A stretch of DNA of 64,000 nt from NCBI RefSeq assembly GCF_000716605.1, contig NZ_JNXE01000002.1, positions 186,001 through 250,000 on the forward strand, given 5' to 3'. A program made the position numbers and the translations under genes. Source of the stretch: Streptomyces sp. NRRL F-525. GTDB taxonomy: Bacteria > Actinomycetota > Actinomycetes > Streptomycetales > Streptomycetaceae. The notes below the pieces were generated by a model. That model worked only from the letters and a program-made list of their open reading frames with translations. It searched no databases and was not told the DNA's origin. This document shows, piece after piece, positions 33,198-42,345 of this stretch; the first letter of the stretch is position 1, and each line of letters opens with the position of its first letter.

Positions 33198-34820
33198 GTG
33201 AACGTCACAACCCCGGCGAGCGGGCGGCCCGAGCGGCGGGCGGCCACCCTCGTCATGGCCTGCCTCGGCGTCTTCGTCGCCTACTTGCCGGTGACCACGG
33301 TCGCCGTGAGCCTGCCCGCCATCCAGTCGGCGCTGAACGCGTCGACCGCCCAACTGTCGTGGGTCCAGGACGCGTTCGTCCTGCCCATGGCCGCGTTCAT
33401 CCTCACCGCCGGTGTCTTCGGCGATGTGCACGGACGCAAGAAGGTGTTCCTGGCGGGCCTGTTGTTCTCCGCCGTCGGGGCCGCCGTGGCCCTGTCCGCG
33501 CAGTCGGTGCACGTGCTGTGGATCGGCCAGGCGTTCGCCGGTCTCGGCGCGGCGACCCTGCTGCCGACCACACTGGCGCTGATCAGCCACGCGGTGCCCG
33601 ACCACCGGGAACGCGGCAAGTTCATCGGCCTGTGGGCGACCGCGTTGATGGCGGCGCTGGCCGTCGGCCCGCTGATCGCCGGAGTCATCCTCGACCACGC
33701 CGCCTGGCGCTGGATCTACCTGATCTCCGTCCCCGTCCCGCTCATCGCGCTGGGCGTCGCCGCCCGTCTGCTGCCCGACTCCCGGGCCCCGCACGGCCGC
33801 AAGCTGGACTGGCCCGGTCAGTTGACCGCCGCCCTCTCCATCACCGCACTCGTCTACGGCGTGATCGAGGGCGGCGCCGGTTCCTTCACGGACGTCAAGG
33901 TCATGGTGGCGCTGTTCACCGCGGTGGTCGGCGGGGTCGCGTTCGTGCTCGCCGAGCGGCGCAGCGACAGCCCGATGCTGGACCTGACGCTGTTCCGCAG
34001 CCCGGCGTTCACCGCCACCACGCTGGTCGCGATGATCACCTTCCTGGCGCTGATCGGCTTCTTCTTCCTGCTCAGCCTCTACTTCGGCCTGGTGCAGCAA
34101 CTCGACACGCTCCAGGCGGCGTTGCGGCTGCTCATGGTCACCGCGGCGGCGATCGTGGTCGGCCAGCCGGTCGGGCGGCTGATGCACCGGGTCGCCCCGC
34201 GCGTCCTGATCACCGGGGGTCTGCTCGTGATCTCCGGCGCGCTGTTCTCGCTGACCGGCGTCGACTCCGGCACCTCGTTCGCGTCGATCGCCTGGCGGCT
34301 GGCGCTGCTGGGTCTGGGCATCGGCACGGTCCTGACGCCGATGACCGCGACCGCCGTGGCCTCCGTGCCGTATCAGCAGGCGGGGATGGCCGCGGCCGGC
34401 AACAACGCGTTCCGCCAGGTCGGCGGCGCGCTCGGCCCGGCCGTCCTGGGCGCGCTGCTCTCCACCAAGGCGCTCGACACCCTGCCCGGCCACCTCACCG
34501 ACGCCGGGGTGACGGGCGCGACGCAGCGGAACATCGTCGCGACCGCCGACGCGGACGGCCTCGGCGCCGTCGCCCACCTGAACCTCGGCGCGGACACCGG
34601 CCGGGCCCTGGGCGCGCTGAGCGACTCCTTCCTGGACGGCATGCGGCTGTGCCTGGTGGTCGCCGGGTCGCTGACCCTCCTCGCGGCCCTGGTGTGCGTG
34701 CTGTTGCTGCGCCGCCCGCGACAGGCTCCTTCGGCTCCGGTGGCGAGCGCCAACACCGCCTCCGCCGGTACGCCAAAGGCAGCCGTGGCAGCGGTAGTTG
34801 ACCCGGCGCCGAACCACTGA
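33198..34820 (+). CDS. DHA2-type (EmrB/QacA) MFS exporter
   Basis: A 540-residue exporter with 14 predicted helices and the family motif DVHGRKKVF after TM2. Segments such as GAGLGAATLLPTTLALIS (seen here as GLGAATLLPTTLALIS) and ATAVASVPYQQAGMAAAGNNAFRQVGG are typical of the EmrB/QacA drug:H+ antiporter clade. The GTG at 33198 has AAGGAGA eight bases upstream; an ATG at 33111 would add 29 residues that lie over the promoter. It is divergent from the double Lrp regulator and ends at a strong terminator. The substrate is unknown. Confidence 0.88.
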   Translation: MNVTTPASGRPERRAATLVMACLGVFVAYLPVTTVAVSLPAIQSALNASTAQLSWVQDAFVLPMAAFILTAGVFGDVHGRKKVFLAGLLFSAVGAAVALSAQSVHVLWIGQAFAGLGAATLLPTTLALISHAVPDHRERGKFIGLWATALMAALAVGPLIAGVILDHAAWRWIYLISVPVPLIALGVAARLLPDSRAPHGRKLDWPGQLTAALSITALVYGVIEGGAGSFTDVKVMVALFTAVVGGVAFVLAERRSDSPMLDLTLFRSPAFTATTLVAMITFLALIGFFFLLSLYFGLVQQLDTLQAALRLLMVTAAAIVVGQPVGRLMHRVAPRVLITGGLLVISGALFSLTGVDSGTSFASIAWRLALLGLGIGTVLTPMTATAVASVPYQQAGMAAAGNNAFRQVGGALGPAVLGALLSTKALDTLPGHLTDAGVTGATQRNIVATADADGLGAVAHLNLGADTGRALGALSDSFLDGMRLCLVVAGSLTLLAALVCVLLLRRPRQAPSAPVASANTASAGTPKAAVAAVVDPAPNH

Positions 34821-34840
34821 CGCACGAAGTACCCATGGGC

Positions 34841-34870
34841 GGGGCCCCGGTTGCACGACTCCGGGGCCCC
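34841..34870. terminator. bidirectional stem-loop terminator
   Basis: A perfect 10-bp stem (34841-34850 with 34861-34870) and 10-base loop lie between the convergent exporter and beta-propeller genes. Confidence 0.7.
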
Positions 34871-34883
34871 TCCCGCCGTCACC

Positions 34884-35837
34884 TCAGATCGACACGGCGA
34901 CAGCGGTGAACGTCGTGTCCGGCGTCTGGGGGCTGGTGAAGCGTGCGTTGACGAGATAGAGCCGGTTGCCGAAGCGGGCGGCGGTCGTCGGGACGTCGAA
35001 GCGCGGGTCGGTGATCGTGCGGCGCAGGGTCGCGGTGGTGGCCTTGGCGTCGAGGTCGAACACGCTGATCCGGTTCAGCCGGTTCTGGACGACGTACAGC
35101 GTCCGGCCGATCCTGAACAGCCCGTCCCCGTTGGCCACATCGGCCGCGCCGCTCAGGGTGATCTCGGTGGCGCGGCCGGACTTGAGGGACACGTTGTAGA
35201 GCTTGCCGGGGGTGCTGCTCACCACGATGAGGCCGTGCCCGTCCGGGGTGCCGACGATGCCGTTCGCGTTGTTCACGCCGGGCGTCTGTACCCAGTCGCC
35301 GGTGAGCGGCAGGGCGGTGACCTGGCCCGTACGGCCGCGCGGTACGCCGTAGAGCATGGCGTCGAGCGAGTCGGTGAACCAGGCGCGGTCGGCGAGGAGC
35401 GTGACGTCGTTGATGAAGTGGCCGGTGGAGGGGGTGAGTTGATAGGTCGTCAGTACGTCCCCGGTGCGGGCGTCGACGACTCGCGCGATCCCGTTGCTGC
35501 CGGCGACGTACAACAGGCCGTCGTGGTCCAGCTTCAGGCCGACCGACACCAGGCCGGTGGCGCCCTCGGACAGGATCTCGCCCTCGCCGGTGCGCAGGTC
35601 GAAGCGGTGGACGGCGCCGTCGGCACGGGAGCCCACGTAGGCGTACGGCCTGCTGCCGATGGCTATGCCCTCGGGGAGGAAGCCGTTGGGCAGGGCGAAC
35701 TCCGTCGGCCAACTCGCCTGTCCGGTGGAGGTGTTGGCGCTTGCCGTGCTCGTGCCGACCGTCGCGGCGAGGGCGGTCAGGGCCGCGCCGCCGAGCACGG
35801 CGCGCCGCGTGGTGGGGTGGGGGTGGATCCGGGTCAT
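34884..35837 (-). CDS. Tat-exported SMP-30/beta-propeller protein
   Basis: A 317-residue exported protein. The Tat-type signal TTRRAVLGGAALTALAA spans residues about 9-25. The mature part is a six-bladed propeller of the SMP-30/gluconolactonase-like type (YAYVGSRADGAVHRFDL, FINDVTLLADRAWFTD, ANGIVGTPDGHGLIVVSS, NGDGLFRIGRTLYVVQN). Activity could be a lactonase or a binding function; catalytic residues are not resolved by eye. ATG at 35837. It converges with the exporter and precedes the MMPL gene with a 145-base gap to it. Confidence 0.8.
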   Translation of the reverse strand: MTRIHPHPTTRRAVLGGAALTALAATVGTSTASANTSTGQASWPTEFALPNGFLPEGIAIGSRPYAYVGSRADGAVHRFDLRTGEGEILSEGATGLVSVGLKLDHDGLLYVAGSNGIARVVDARTGDVLTTYQLTPSTGHFINDVTLLADRAWFTDSLDAMLYGVPRGRTGQVTALPLTGDWVQTPGVNNANGIVGTPDGHGLIVVSSTPGKLYNVSLKSGRATEITLSGAADVANGDGLFRIGRTLYVVQNRLNRISVFDLDAKATTATLRRTITDPRFDVPTTAARFGNRLYLVNARFTSPQTPDTTFTAVAVSI

Positions 35838-35982
35838 CGTTCGGGCCTCCGGGGACGAGTGGGGGTGAACGGGGGCTGGTGGAACGGTGGTTGGGACAAC
35901 TCGGTGACTCTGGTGTACCCCGGGGCTCGGGTGAAATCTTCTTCAACTCCACCCCAAGGCCCGGTATGTACGTAACGGCCCA

Positions 35983-38238
35983 TCACTCCCCGGAGTTCCC
36001 ACGCGCACCACCCGCACCCGATCCCGATCCCGCACTCGCGAACTCGGACTCCTCACGCTCCCCCGGTACGGCCTTCTGGAGGCTGCTCCCTTCGACGTCC
36101 AGGTCGGGCAGGAGCCGGTCCAGCCAGGCCGGCAGCCACCAGGCGCCCCGCCCCGCGAGGGCGAGCACCGCCGGTACGAGCGTCATGCGGACGGCGAAGG
36201 CGTCGATCGCCACGCCGACCGCCAGCGCGAACGCGATCGGCTTGATGAGGGAGTCGTCCAGCGGGAAGAACCCGGCGAAGACGGTGAACATGATCAGCGC
36301 GGCGGCGGTGACGACCCGCACGCTGTGCCGGGCGCCGTCGACGACCGCCTGGCGGGCCCGGCCGGCGCGGGCCCACTCCTCGCGCATCCCGGAGACGAGG
36401 AACACCTCGTAGTCCATGGCCAGTCCGAACAGCACGCCGATCAGGATGATCGGCAGGAAGCTGACGACAGGGCCGCTGTGCGGCACGTCGAGGACGTCGG
36501 CCAGCCAGCCCCACTGGAAGACGGCCACGACCAGGCCGAGCGAGGCGCCCACCGAGAGCAGGAAGCCGACGGCCGCCTTCACGGGTATGACCAGCGACCG
36601 GAAGACCATCATCAGCAGGAGCAGGCTCAGGCCCACGACGATGGCGACGAAGGGCAGCAGGGAATCGCTGAGGCGGTTGGAGACGTCGATGTTGACCGCG
36701 GTGGTGCCGGTGACCGCGATCGAGGCGCCGGTGGTGGCCCGGAGGTCGGACGCGGCCGCGCGGATGTCGCGGACGAGCCGGTCCGTACGGACGCTGTCGG
36801 GACCGGAGTCGGGCAGCACGGTGATCACACGCTGCGTCGAGTCGCTGGTGGGCTCGGGCGGCAGCACGGCCTTGACGTTCTCCAAGGTCCGCAGTTTCGC
36901 GGCCACTTGGGCGCCGACCTGTGAACTCGCCGCAGCCGTACGGTCGTTGGTCTCGGCCAGGACGAGCAGCGGGCCGTTGAATCCGGGCCCGAACTTCGCG
37001 TCGATCGTGTCGTAGGCCGTGCGCTGGGTGGAGGCGTGCGGGGCGGAGCCGTTGTCGGGGAGCGCCAGGCGCAGGTCGGCGGCGGGGAGCATGAGGGTGA
37101 CCAGGATGCCCGTGACGGCGAGCACGGTCAGGAGCGGCTTCGCGACGACCCGCTTCGTCCACCGGGTGCCCAGTGTGGTGCGGCCCGTGGCCCCTTCGGC
37201 GTCGGCGGCCCGGCGGGCGGCACGGCTTCCGGGCTCGGGGGCGAGCCGCGTACCGGCGAAACCGGCGATCGCGGGGACGAGAGTGATCGCGGCCAGCACC
37301 GCGACGAGGACGGCGCCGGCCGCGCCGAGACCCATCGTGGTCAGGAACGGGATGCCGATGACGCTCAGTGCGGCGAGCGCGATGATCACGGTGGCCCCGG
37401 CGAAGACCACGGCACTGCCCGCCGTGCCGACGGCCATCGCGACGGATTCCTTCGGGTCGGTGCCGCGGGCGAGTTGCTGTCGGTGGCGGGAGAGGATGAA
37501 CAGGACGTAGTCGATGCCGACGGCCAGGCCCAGCATCAGGGCGAGCGTGACGGCCGTGGAGGAGATGCTGACGGCGGGCGCGAGAGCGAGCAGTCCGGTG
37601 AGCCCGGCCGCCACCCCGATCAGCGCGGGCAGCAGCGCCATGCCGGCGGCGAGCAGCGAACCGAACGTGACGACGAGCACGAGCAGCGCCACGGCCACGC
37701 CGATGATCTCCGACGGCCCGATGTGAACTCCCTTGCTGTTGAAGACGGATCCGCCCACCGAGGCCCGTAGCCCGTCCCGCTCCGCCGCGTGGGCCGCGCT
37801 CTTGATCGCGTCCACGGACGAGGTCCCGACCTCCGCCGTCTGCACGCGGTACTGGACCTGGACGATCGCCGTCGTCCGGTCGGCGGAGACGGCACCGGCG
37901 GTACCGGGATCGACGACCCCGCTGACCTGGGGCGCCCGTCGGGTCTCCGCCACGGCCTTGGCGATGACCGCGCTGTACGGGGATTCGGTGATCCGGTGCC
38001 CCTCGGGCGCCGTGAAGACGATCTGCGCGCTCGCGCCCGCCGCCTCCGGAAGGGTCTTGCTCAGGCTGTCCAACGCCCGCTGCGACTCGGTGCCCGGCAC
38101 CGAGAAGCGGTCGTCGAGCTTGCCGTCGAAGACGCCGACGCACGTGATGAGCGCGGCCAGGACGAAGAGCCATATACCCAGGACGAGTTTGCGGTGCCGG
38201 TAGGCGCTGTGGCCCAGCCGGTGAAGCAGGACAGCCAT
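35983..38238 (-). CDS. MMPL/RND-type transporter
   Basis: A 751-residue membrane protein with two repeats of TM1 plus a large extracytoplasmic loop plus five TMs, the RND-superfamily MMPL layout. Conserved segments are IGVAVALLVLVVTFGSLLAAGMAL, GIDYVLFILSRHRQQLARG and the second-half IGVLFGLAMDYEVFLVSGMREEW. In actinobacteria such proteins export lipids, siderophores or secondary metabolites. ATG at 38238. It is divergent from the truncated amine oxidase; a TTGTCG...CGACAA palindrome lies between them. The C-terminal Gly/Ser-rich tail is cytoplasmic. Confidence 0.88.
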   Translation of the reverse strand: MAVLLHRLGHSAYRHRKLVLGIWLFVLAALITCVGVFDGKLDDRFSVPGTESQRALDSLSKTLPEAAGASAQIVFTAPEGHRITESPYSAVIAKAVAETRRAPQVSGVVDPGTAGAVSADRTTAIVQVQYRVQTAEVGTSSVDAIKSAAHAAERDGLRASVGGSVFNSKGVHIGPSEIIGVAVALLVLVVTFGSLLAAGMALLPALIGVAAGLTGLLALAPAVSISSTAVTLALMLGLAVGIDYVLFILSRHRQQLARGTDPKESVAMAVGTAGSAVVFAGATVIIALAALSVIGIPFLTTMGLGAAGAVLVAVLAAITLVPAIAGFAGTRLAPEPGSRAARRAADAEGATGRTTLGTRWTKRVVAKPLLTVLAVTGILVTLMLPAADLRLALPDNGSAPHASTQRTAYDTIDAKFGPGFNGPLLVLAETNDRTAAASSQVGAQVAAKLRTLENVKAVLPPEPTSDSTQRVITVLPDSGPDSVRTDRLVRDIRAAASDLRATTGASIAVTGTTAVNIDVSNRLSDSLLPFVAIVVGLSLLLLMMVFRSLVIPVKAAVGFLLSVGASLGLVVAVFQWGWLADVLDVPHSGPVVSFLPIILIGVLFGLAMDYEVFLVSGMREEWARAGRARQAVVDGARHSVRVVTAAALIMFTVFAGFFPLDDSLIKPIAFALAVGVAIDAFAVRMTLVPAVLALAGRGAWWLPAWLDRLLPDLDVEGSSLQKAVPGEREESEFASAGSGSGAGGARGNSGE

Positions 38239-38403
38239 GACTAACTCCCTGGAAGGGGGGCGGAGGAAGGGGGGATGTCGATCGACGAGCCCGACTTTAT
38301 CACCTGCTCAAGTCGCTCGACAGAGTCGTCCAACCGTGGCGCACACCCCGCCCGACATAAGGCCAGCTCACGAGCCATGTTCACACGACAAAAACATTCG
38401 ACC

Positions 38404-38442
38404 TTGTCGACCGACAATGTCATATGTAACTTGTCCGACATC
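38404..38442. promoter_or_regulatory. TTGTCG-CGACAA operator-like sites
   Basis: A palindrome TTGTCG-AC-CGACAA (38404-38417) and a related site TTGTCCGACA (38431-38440) lie in the divergent interval between the MMPL transporter gene and the amine oxidase remnant, the usual place for a TetR-type operator. No regulator gene is adjacent, so if real the regulator is encoded elsewhere. Confidence 0.45.
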
Positions 38443-38454
38443 CCCTTCAGCGCC

Positions 38455-39466
38455 ATGAACCGAGGAGCGCCCATTCCCCGCACGCACAGCACACGAGTCG
38501 ACGTCGTCGTGATCGGCGCCGGACTGGCCGGACTCACCGCGGCGCGTGAACTCGTCGCCGCGGGCAGGTCCGTGGCCGTCCTGGAGGCCCGTGACCGGGT
38601 CGGCGGGCGGCTGCTCAACCACGACCTCGGCGACGGTCAAGTGACCGAGATCGGCGGGCAGTTCGTGAGCCCGACCCAGGACCACGTCCTGGCGCTGGCC
38701 AAGGAGGTGGGCGTGGCAACGTATGAGGCCGCCGTGCCCGGTGACCGGGTCTACGTCCGCGACGGCAGGGCCAGGCGGTTCGCGGGGCACACTCCCCCGG
38801 ACCTCCTCGCCCTCCCCGACATGGGCATCGCGCTGGCCCGCATCGGCCAGGCGGCGGCCAAGGTGCCCCCGGCCGCTCCGTGGCGGGACCCCAACGCCCG
38901 TGCCCTGGACGGAATGTCGTACGAGACCTGGTTGCGCAAGGCCGAACTCACCGGCGACGCCGTCGACTTGGTCAACATCTTCCTCAACTCCGCGTACGGC
39001 GGCGAGGCGCGCGACGCGTCGGCGCTGTTCAGCCTCTGGTACGTCTCGACGTTCGGCGACGAGCTCCACCCGGGCACCATGGAGCGCGGCACCCGCACCT
39101 CCGGCGGCGCCCAGGACAGCCGGTTCGTCGGCGGCTCGCAGCTCGTCGCGACCCGGCTGGCCGAGGAACTCGACGGCCGCGTCCACCTGTTGGCCCCGGT
39201 ACGGCGGATCAGCCAGGACACCGGTGGCGTCACCGTGGTCTCCGACGCCGGCGACTGGCGGGCCGACCGGGTCGTCGTCGCCGTACCACCGCTCCTCGCT
39301 TCGCGCATCGTCTGGGACCCGCTGCTGCCGCCGCAGCAGGACCAGCTCTTCCAACGGCTGCCGTTCGGCAAGCTCATGAAGTGCGTGACCGTCTACGACA
39401 CCCCGCTCTGGCGGGCCGAGGGCCTGTCCGGCATGGGCCTGCTGCGGGGCGGTTCACCGATCCGCG
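38455..39466 (+). pseudogene. flavin monoamine oxidase family gene, 3'-truncated
   Basis: Residues 1 to about 335 match the flavin monoamine oxidase family: the FAD-binding VIGAGLAGLTAARELVAAG, EARDRVGGRL and IGGQFVSPTQDH, then SAYGGEARDASALFSLWYVS. At GMGLLRGGSPIRES the similarity stops. The frame stays open to 39906, but the rest is unlike the family and runs antisense over the alpha/beta hydrolase. The C-terminal FAD-binding part (including the conserved GxxxxAxx...GA motif) is missing, so an active enzyme is unlikely. No clear ribosome site precedes ATG 38455. Confidence 0.7.
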
Positions 39467-39673
39467 AGAGTGCTTGCCGAAGGGTGCGCCTTGCGAGCGT
39501 TCGCTCGCGCCGAGCGACGGCGAGCGTTGAGTTCGGCTGTACCCGGCCTGTCGGCGCTCGGCGCCCGGCGCGAGGGCGGGCGAGCGGGACACAACCCTCG
39601 GTGCGCGGGGTCGGCAGTGTGCTGGTGTCCCGCCAGGAGGCTGCCGAGCGCTGGCTCACAGGGGCGCGAACAC
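39467..39673. other. 207-base unassigned stretch at the amine-oxidase break
   Basis: This stretch follows the break of the amine oxidase gene and precedes the hydrolase stop. It includes a GCGAGCG-TT-CGCTCGC inverted repeat (39493-39508) and several further GC-rich inverted segments. Both strands are open over parts of it, but no protein family is recognisable. It could be the end of a mobile element or a dispersed repeat inserted into the oxidase; no IS ends or target duplication can be shown. Confidence 0.35.
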
Positions 39674-40660
39674 TCATCCCTGGCCGTGGCTCAGCCAATG
39701 GGCGATGTCGGCGACGACGGCTGGGTCGACATGCTGCGGAGTTCCGTATTCGGCGGGAGTGGACGGTCCCGCGCCGGGGAAGAACAGGTGATTGTCGGCT
39801 TCGTAGACACGGATATCGGCTTCCGGGCGGCCGGCCAGGCCCGTCCGCCATCGCACCAGGTCGTTGGCGACGGTCACCTGGTAGTCGCGTCCTCCTTGGA
39901 GGATGAGCATCGGCTTGCCGAGTCCGGCCGCGATCGCGACCGGGTCGTAGTCACGCAGTTCCAGCCAGTACGGCGCGGACAGGCCGAACGGCAGTTCCGC
40001 TGCGGGGGTCGAGGGCGTGAGCTCCGCGCTGTCGACCAGGGCAGCCTGCTGCTGGAAGGTTTCGATGACCGCGGGTGGGACCTGGTCGGGAAGCACGGTG
40101 GCGAGATAGCTGACGACGCGGACAGCGGCGTGGTGCATCGGCTGCGTGTCACCGGCCATGATCACCAGGCCCGCCACCGCGGGCGCGGCGACGGCGACGG
40201 CGGGGGCGACCTTGCCGCCCATGCTGTGACCGAGGACAAAGACCCGCTCGGGATCCACCGAACGGTGGCCACGGAGCAGGCCGACCGCGTCGACGGCATG
40301 CGGCACGTATTCCTGCGTCATGGTCAGGTCCGATGCCGCGGCCACATCGTGGTGGGCGTATGTCGCCTTGTCGAAGCGCAGCACCGTCGCCCCGCGGCTG
40401 GCGAGCCCCCAGGCCAGGTCCTTGAGCGGCTTGTTCGGCCCGCCGGTCTCGTCACGGTCGAACGGCCCACCACCGGCGAGCAGCACCACTCCGGGGCCGG
40501 GAGCCTGACCCCGGGGGACGCTCACCGTGCCTGACACCGCGAGCGGGCCGGCGCCGACGGTGACCTCGTGCTCGCTGAAGCGGCCGGGCTCGGCATAGGG
40601 CGGTGGCATCCACGCGAGTTCTGAGCCGGTCATGGACTCTGTCGAAGCGCCGTCAGGCAT
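39674..40660 (-). CDS. alpha/beta hydrolase (dienelactone-hydrolase/BAAT-like)
   Basis: A 328-residue alpha/beta hydrolase. The nucleophile elbow is GHSMGGKVAP, the oxyanion region is VVLLAGGGPFDRD, the acid segment is MLILQGGRDYQV and the likely His is in EADNHLFFPG. Such proteins are often annotated as peptidase or ester hydrolase. ATG at 40660 is used; an ATG at 40633 is an alternative. It is divergent from the winged-helix regulator at 40719 with only 58 bases between. No signal peptide is evident. Confidence 0.82.
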   Translation of the reverse strand: MPDGASTESMTGSELAWMPPPYAEPGRFSEHEVTVGAGPLAVSGTVSVPRGQAPGPGVVLLAGGGPFDRDETGGPNKPLKDLAWGLASRGATVLRFDKATYAHHDVAAASDLTMTQEYVPHAVDAVGLLRGHRSVDPERVFVLGHSMGGKVAPAVAVAAPAVAGLVIMAGDTQPMHHAAVRVVSYLATVLPDQVPPAVIETFQQQAALVDSAELTPSTPAAELPFGLSAPYWLELRDYDPVAIAAGLGKPMLILQGGRDYQVTVANDLVRWRTGLAGRPEADIRVYEADNHLFFPGAGPSTPAEYGTPQHVDPAVVADIAHWLSHGQG

Positions 40661-40718
40661 CCCATCACAACCTTTCTCATCTGATGCGAAAGGTAGCATG
40701 ACGTGAGATCATTACGGG
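40661..40718. promoter_or_regulatory. short divergent promoter with TCTCA...TGAGA and ATGC...GCAT inverted repeats
   Basis: The 58-base interval between the divergent hydrolase and winged-helix genes contains arms TCTCA and TGAGA enclosing ATGC-n8-GCAT. The nested symmetry, at about 40675-40710, is a plausible operator for the winged-helix regulator, which would control both genes. Confidence 0.4.
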
Positions 40719-41309
40719 ATGGATGCTTTCGAACTCCTGGCCCACCCAGTGCGGTTGCGAGTGGTTCATGCGATGTGCGGCGGCAGAGAGCTGACCACCG
40801 CCGAGCTGTGCGACCGCATTCGGGACGTCTCGAAGGCCACGGTCTACCGGCACGTCGATCTGCTCGCAGCCGGTGGGGTCCTGGAAGTCGCCCTGGAACG
40901 ACGCGTGCGCGGCGCCGTAGAGCGCCGCTACCGGCTGCGCCGCGACCGCGCGGGGATCAATGCGGACACGGTCAATTCGCTCTCGCTCGACGACCATCGC
41001 AGCGCATTCGCCGCCGCTCTGGCGGTTCTGGCTGCCGAATTCACCGCGTATCTCGACCGCGACACGGCCGACCCGGTAGCCGACCTGGTCGGCTACCGGC
41101 AGCATGCCGTCTGGCTCAGCCCTGGGGAACTGCACGGGATGATCGACAGGATGCGGGAGGCGATCGCCCCCCACCTGGCCAACGAGCCATCACCCGACCG
41201 CACGCAGTACCTGATCAGCCCGATCCTCTTCCCCGTCGAAGCGCCGCAGACCGAGACCGGCACCGACCACACCGCCACGGGCAGCCAGAGCCCAGGACCC
41301 TGTAGCTGA
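40719..41309 (+). CDS. ArsR-like winged-helix regulator
   Basis: A 196-residue regulator. The winged-helix is at the N-terminus (MDAFELLAHPVRLRVVHAM, ELTTAELCDRIRDVSKATVYRHVDLLAAGGVLE), as in the ArsR/HTH_20-type proteins. The C-terminal part (about residues 90-165) is helical and probably effector-binding. It lacks an obvious Cys metal site. It is divergent from the alpha/beta hydrolase, which is its likely target. The reading frame after the stop remains open through a separate remnant (41310-41618). Confidence 0.82.
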   Translation: MDAFELLAHPVRLRVVHAMCGGRELTTAELCDRIRDVSKATVYRHVDLLAAGGVLEVALERRVRGAVERRYRLRRDRAGINADTVNSLSLDDHRSAFAAALAVLAAEFTAYLDRDTADPVADLVGYRQHAVWLSPGELHGMIDRMREAIAPHLANEPSPDRTQYLISPILFPVEAPQTETGTDHTATGSQSPGPCS

Positions 41310-41618
41310 GCAAAGCCCCTCACTGTTGCCACGCCCGGTCTGTCCCGAATCGACCCGCTGCGGCGCCGCGTCGACACCAGCGTCGGGTTCGCCCCGATGA
41401 AGGATGTGACCAGCGTCTTCGAGTTCGAGTCGACCCGGAACGCGGACGGGAGGGAGGCCACGCGGATGACCTACCGGGTGGAGTACGTCATCGGTCTCGG
41501 ACCGGCCGGACTCCTCCTCGACCGGATACAGCGACCGGGCATGCGCGCAAACATGCGCACCTCCATGGCCGGCCTGAACACCCTGATCCGCTCCGAGACC
41601 GCTGGCGCGCACGGCTGA
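41310..41618 (+). pseudogene. remnant of an SRPBCC/polyketide-cyclase-like gene
   Basis: From 41310 the frame continues in phase with the upstream gene after its stop, without a start signal. Residues from the ATG at 41397 read MKDVTSVFEFES...TRMTYRVEYVIG...LDRIQRPGMRANMRTSMAGLNTLI, which fits the C-terminal strand and long helix of SRPBCC (START-like) proteins. The N-terminal half of the domain is absent. A 73-residue independent protein from 41397 is possible but has no ribosome site, so a remnant is preferred. Confidence 0.5.
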
Positions 41619-41628
41619 CCGGCAACAC

Positions 41629-41667
41629 GCGAAGGGCGCCCTCGTACCGTACGAGGGCGCCCTTCGC
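41629..41667. terminator. bidirectional stem-loop terminator
   Basis: A perfect 18-bp stem (41629-41646 with 41650-41667) around a 3-base loop lies between the SRPBCC remnant and the convergent TetR gene. Confidence 0.85.
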
Positions 41668-41671
41668 CGCG

Positions 41672-42295
41672 TCAGCCCAGCGGCACCGGCACCAGCTCCA
41701 GCCGTCCGCCCGCCATCGCCACCACGGCGGCCACGAAGGCCTGGAGGCAGGTGCGCTCGGCCTCCTCGTCGGGCAGCGCGAGGTGTTGCAGCATGAGCCC
41801 GTCGAAGCCGGCGAGGAAGAACCGCGCGATCGCGTCCACGGGCTGGGCAAGGACTTGGCCGGTGCGCTCGGCCGCCTCGGTGATCAGCTTCGCGGTCACC
41901 ACGGTCACCCCCCGGTAGTGGGCTTCGAGGGCCTCGCTCAGAGCGGGCGAGCGGAGCGCGAACATGGTCAGTTCCGTGAGGAGTTGATGGCTTTCGGGCT
42001 GCTCACGCACCGTCCGCCACAGCGCGGCCACCAACGCGCTCGCCGTCTCCTCGAACCCTCCGTCGGCCGGCGCGGCCCGCTCGACCTGCGCCACGAGATC
42101 CTCCGTGAGCTGCTCCATGACCGCGAGGTACAGCCCTTCCTTCGTACCGAAGGTGTAGTGCACCGTGGCCTGGGCGACCCCCAACTCGGCGGCGATGGCA
42201 CGCGTGCTGCCGGCCGCGACCCCCTCCCTCGTCATGAAGTCGATGGCCGCTTTGATGAGCTGGGGGCGGCGCTCGGCCGCGGAGACGTGAGCCAT
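41672..42295 (-). CDS. TetR family transcriptional regulator
   Basis: A 207-residue TetR regulator: helix-turn-helix RPQLIKAAIDFMTREG, TRAIAAELGVAQATVHYTFG, and a helical C-terminal effector domain ending near GGRLELVPV. ATG at 42295. It is divergent from the FMO-SDR-ALDH operon (42488), and two CGAACAAGTCG repeats lie in the interval, so it very likely represses the operon. The effector is likely the operon's substrate, such as a ketone or aldehyde; this is inference. Confidence 0.9.
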   Translation of the reverse strand: MAHVSAAERRPQLIKAAIDFMTREGVAAGSTRAIAAELGVAQATVHYTFGTKEGLYLAVMEQLTEDLVAQVERAAPADGGFEETASALVAALWRTVREQPESHQLLTELTMFALRSPALSEALEAHYRGVTVVTAKLITEAAERTGQVLAQPVDAIARFFLAGFDGLMLQHLALPDEEAERTCLQAFVAAVVAMAGGRLELVPVPLG

Positions 42296-42321
42296 GGCCC
42301 CATCATACCGACTGAGTCCAA

Positions 42322-42345
42322 CGAACAAGTCGTCCGAACAAGTCG
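42322..42345. promoter_or_regulatory. repeated CGAACAAGTCG sites before the FMO operon
   Basis: CGAACAAGTCG occurs at 42322-42332 and 42335-42345, a tandem pair with 13-bp spacing. CGACT at 42309-42313 forms an inverted partner to AGTCG. The position between the TetR gene and the FMO operon suggests operator function. Confidence 0.45.

Noticed and set aside
33081..34856. Minus-strand 591-codon frame opposite the DHA2 exporter
   Set aside because: Extremely Gln/Arg/Gly/His-rich, no start signal; the other strand encodes 14 membrane helices.
39467..39673. Complete insertion sequence in the amine oxidase
   Set aside because: No transposase frame, no paired terminal inverted repeats and no target duplication; only an unexplained segment is reported.
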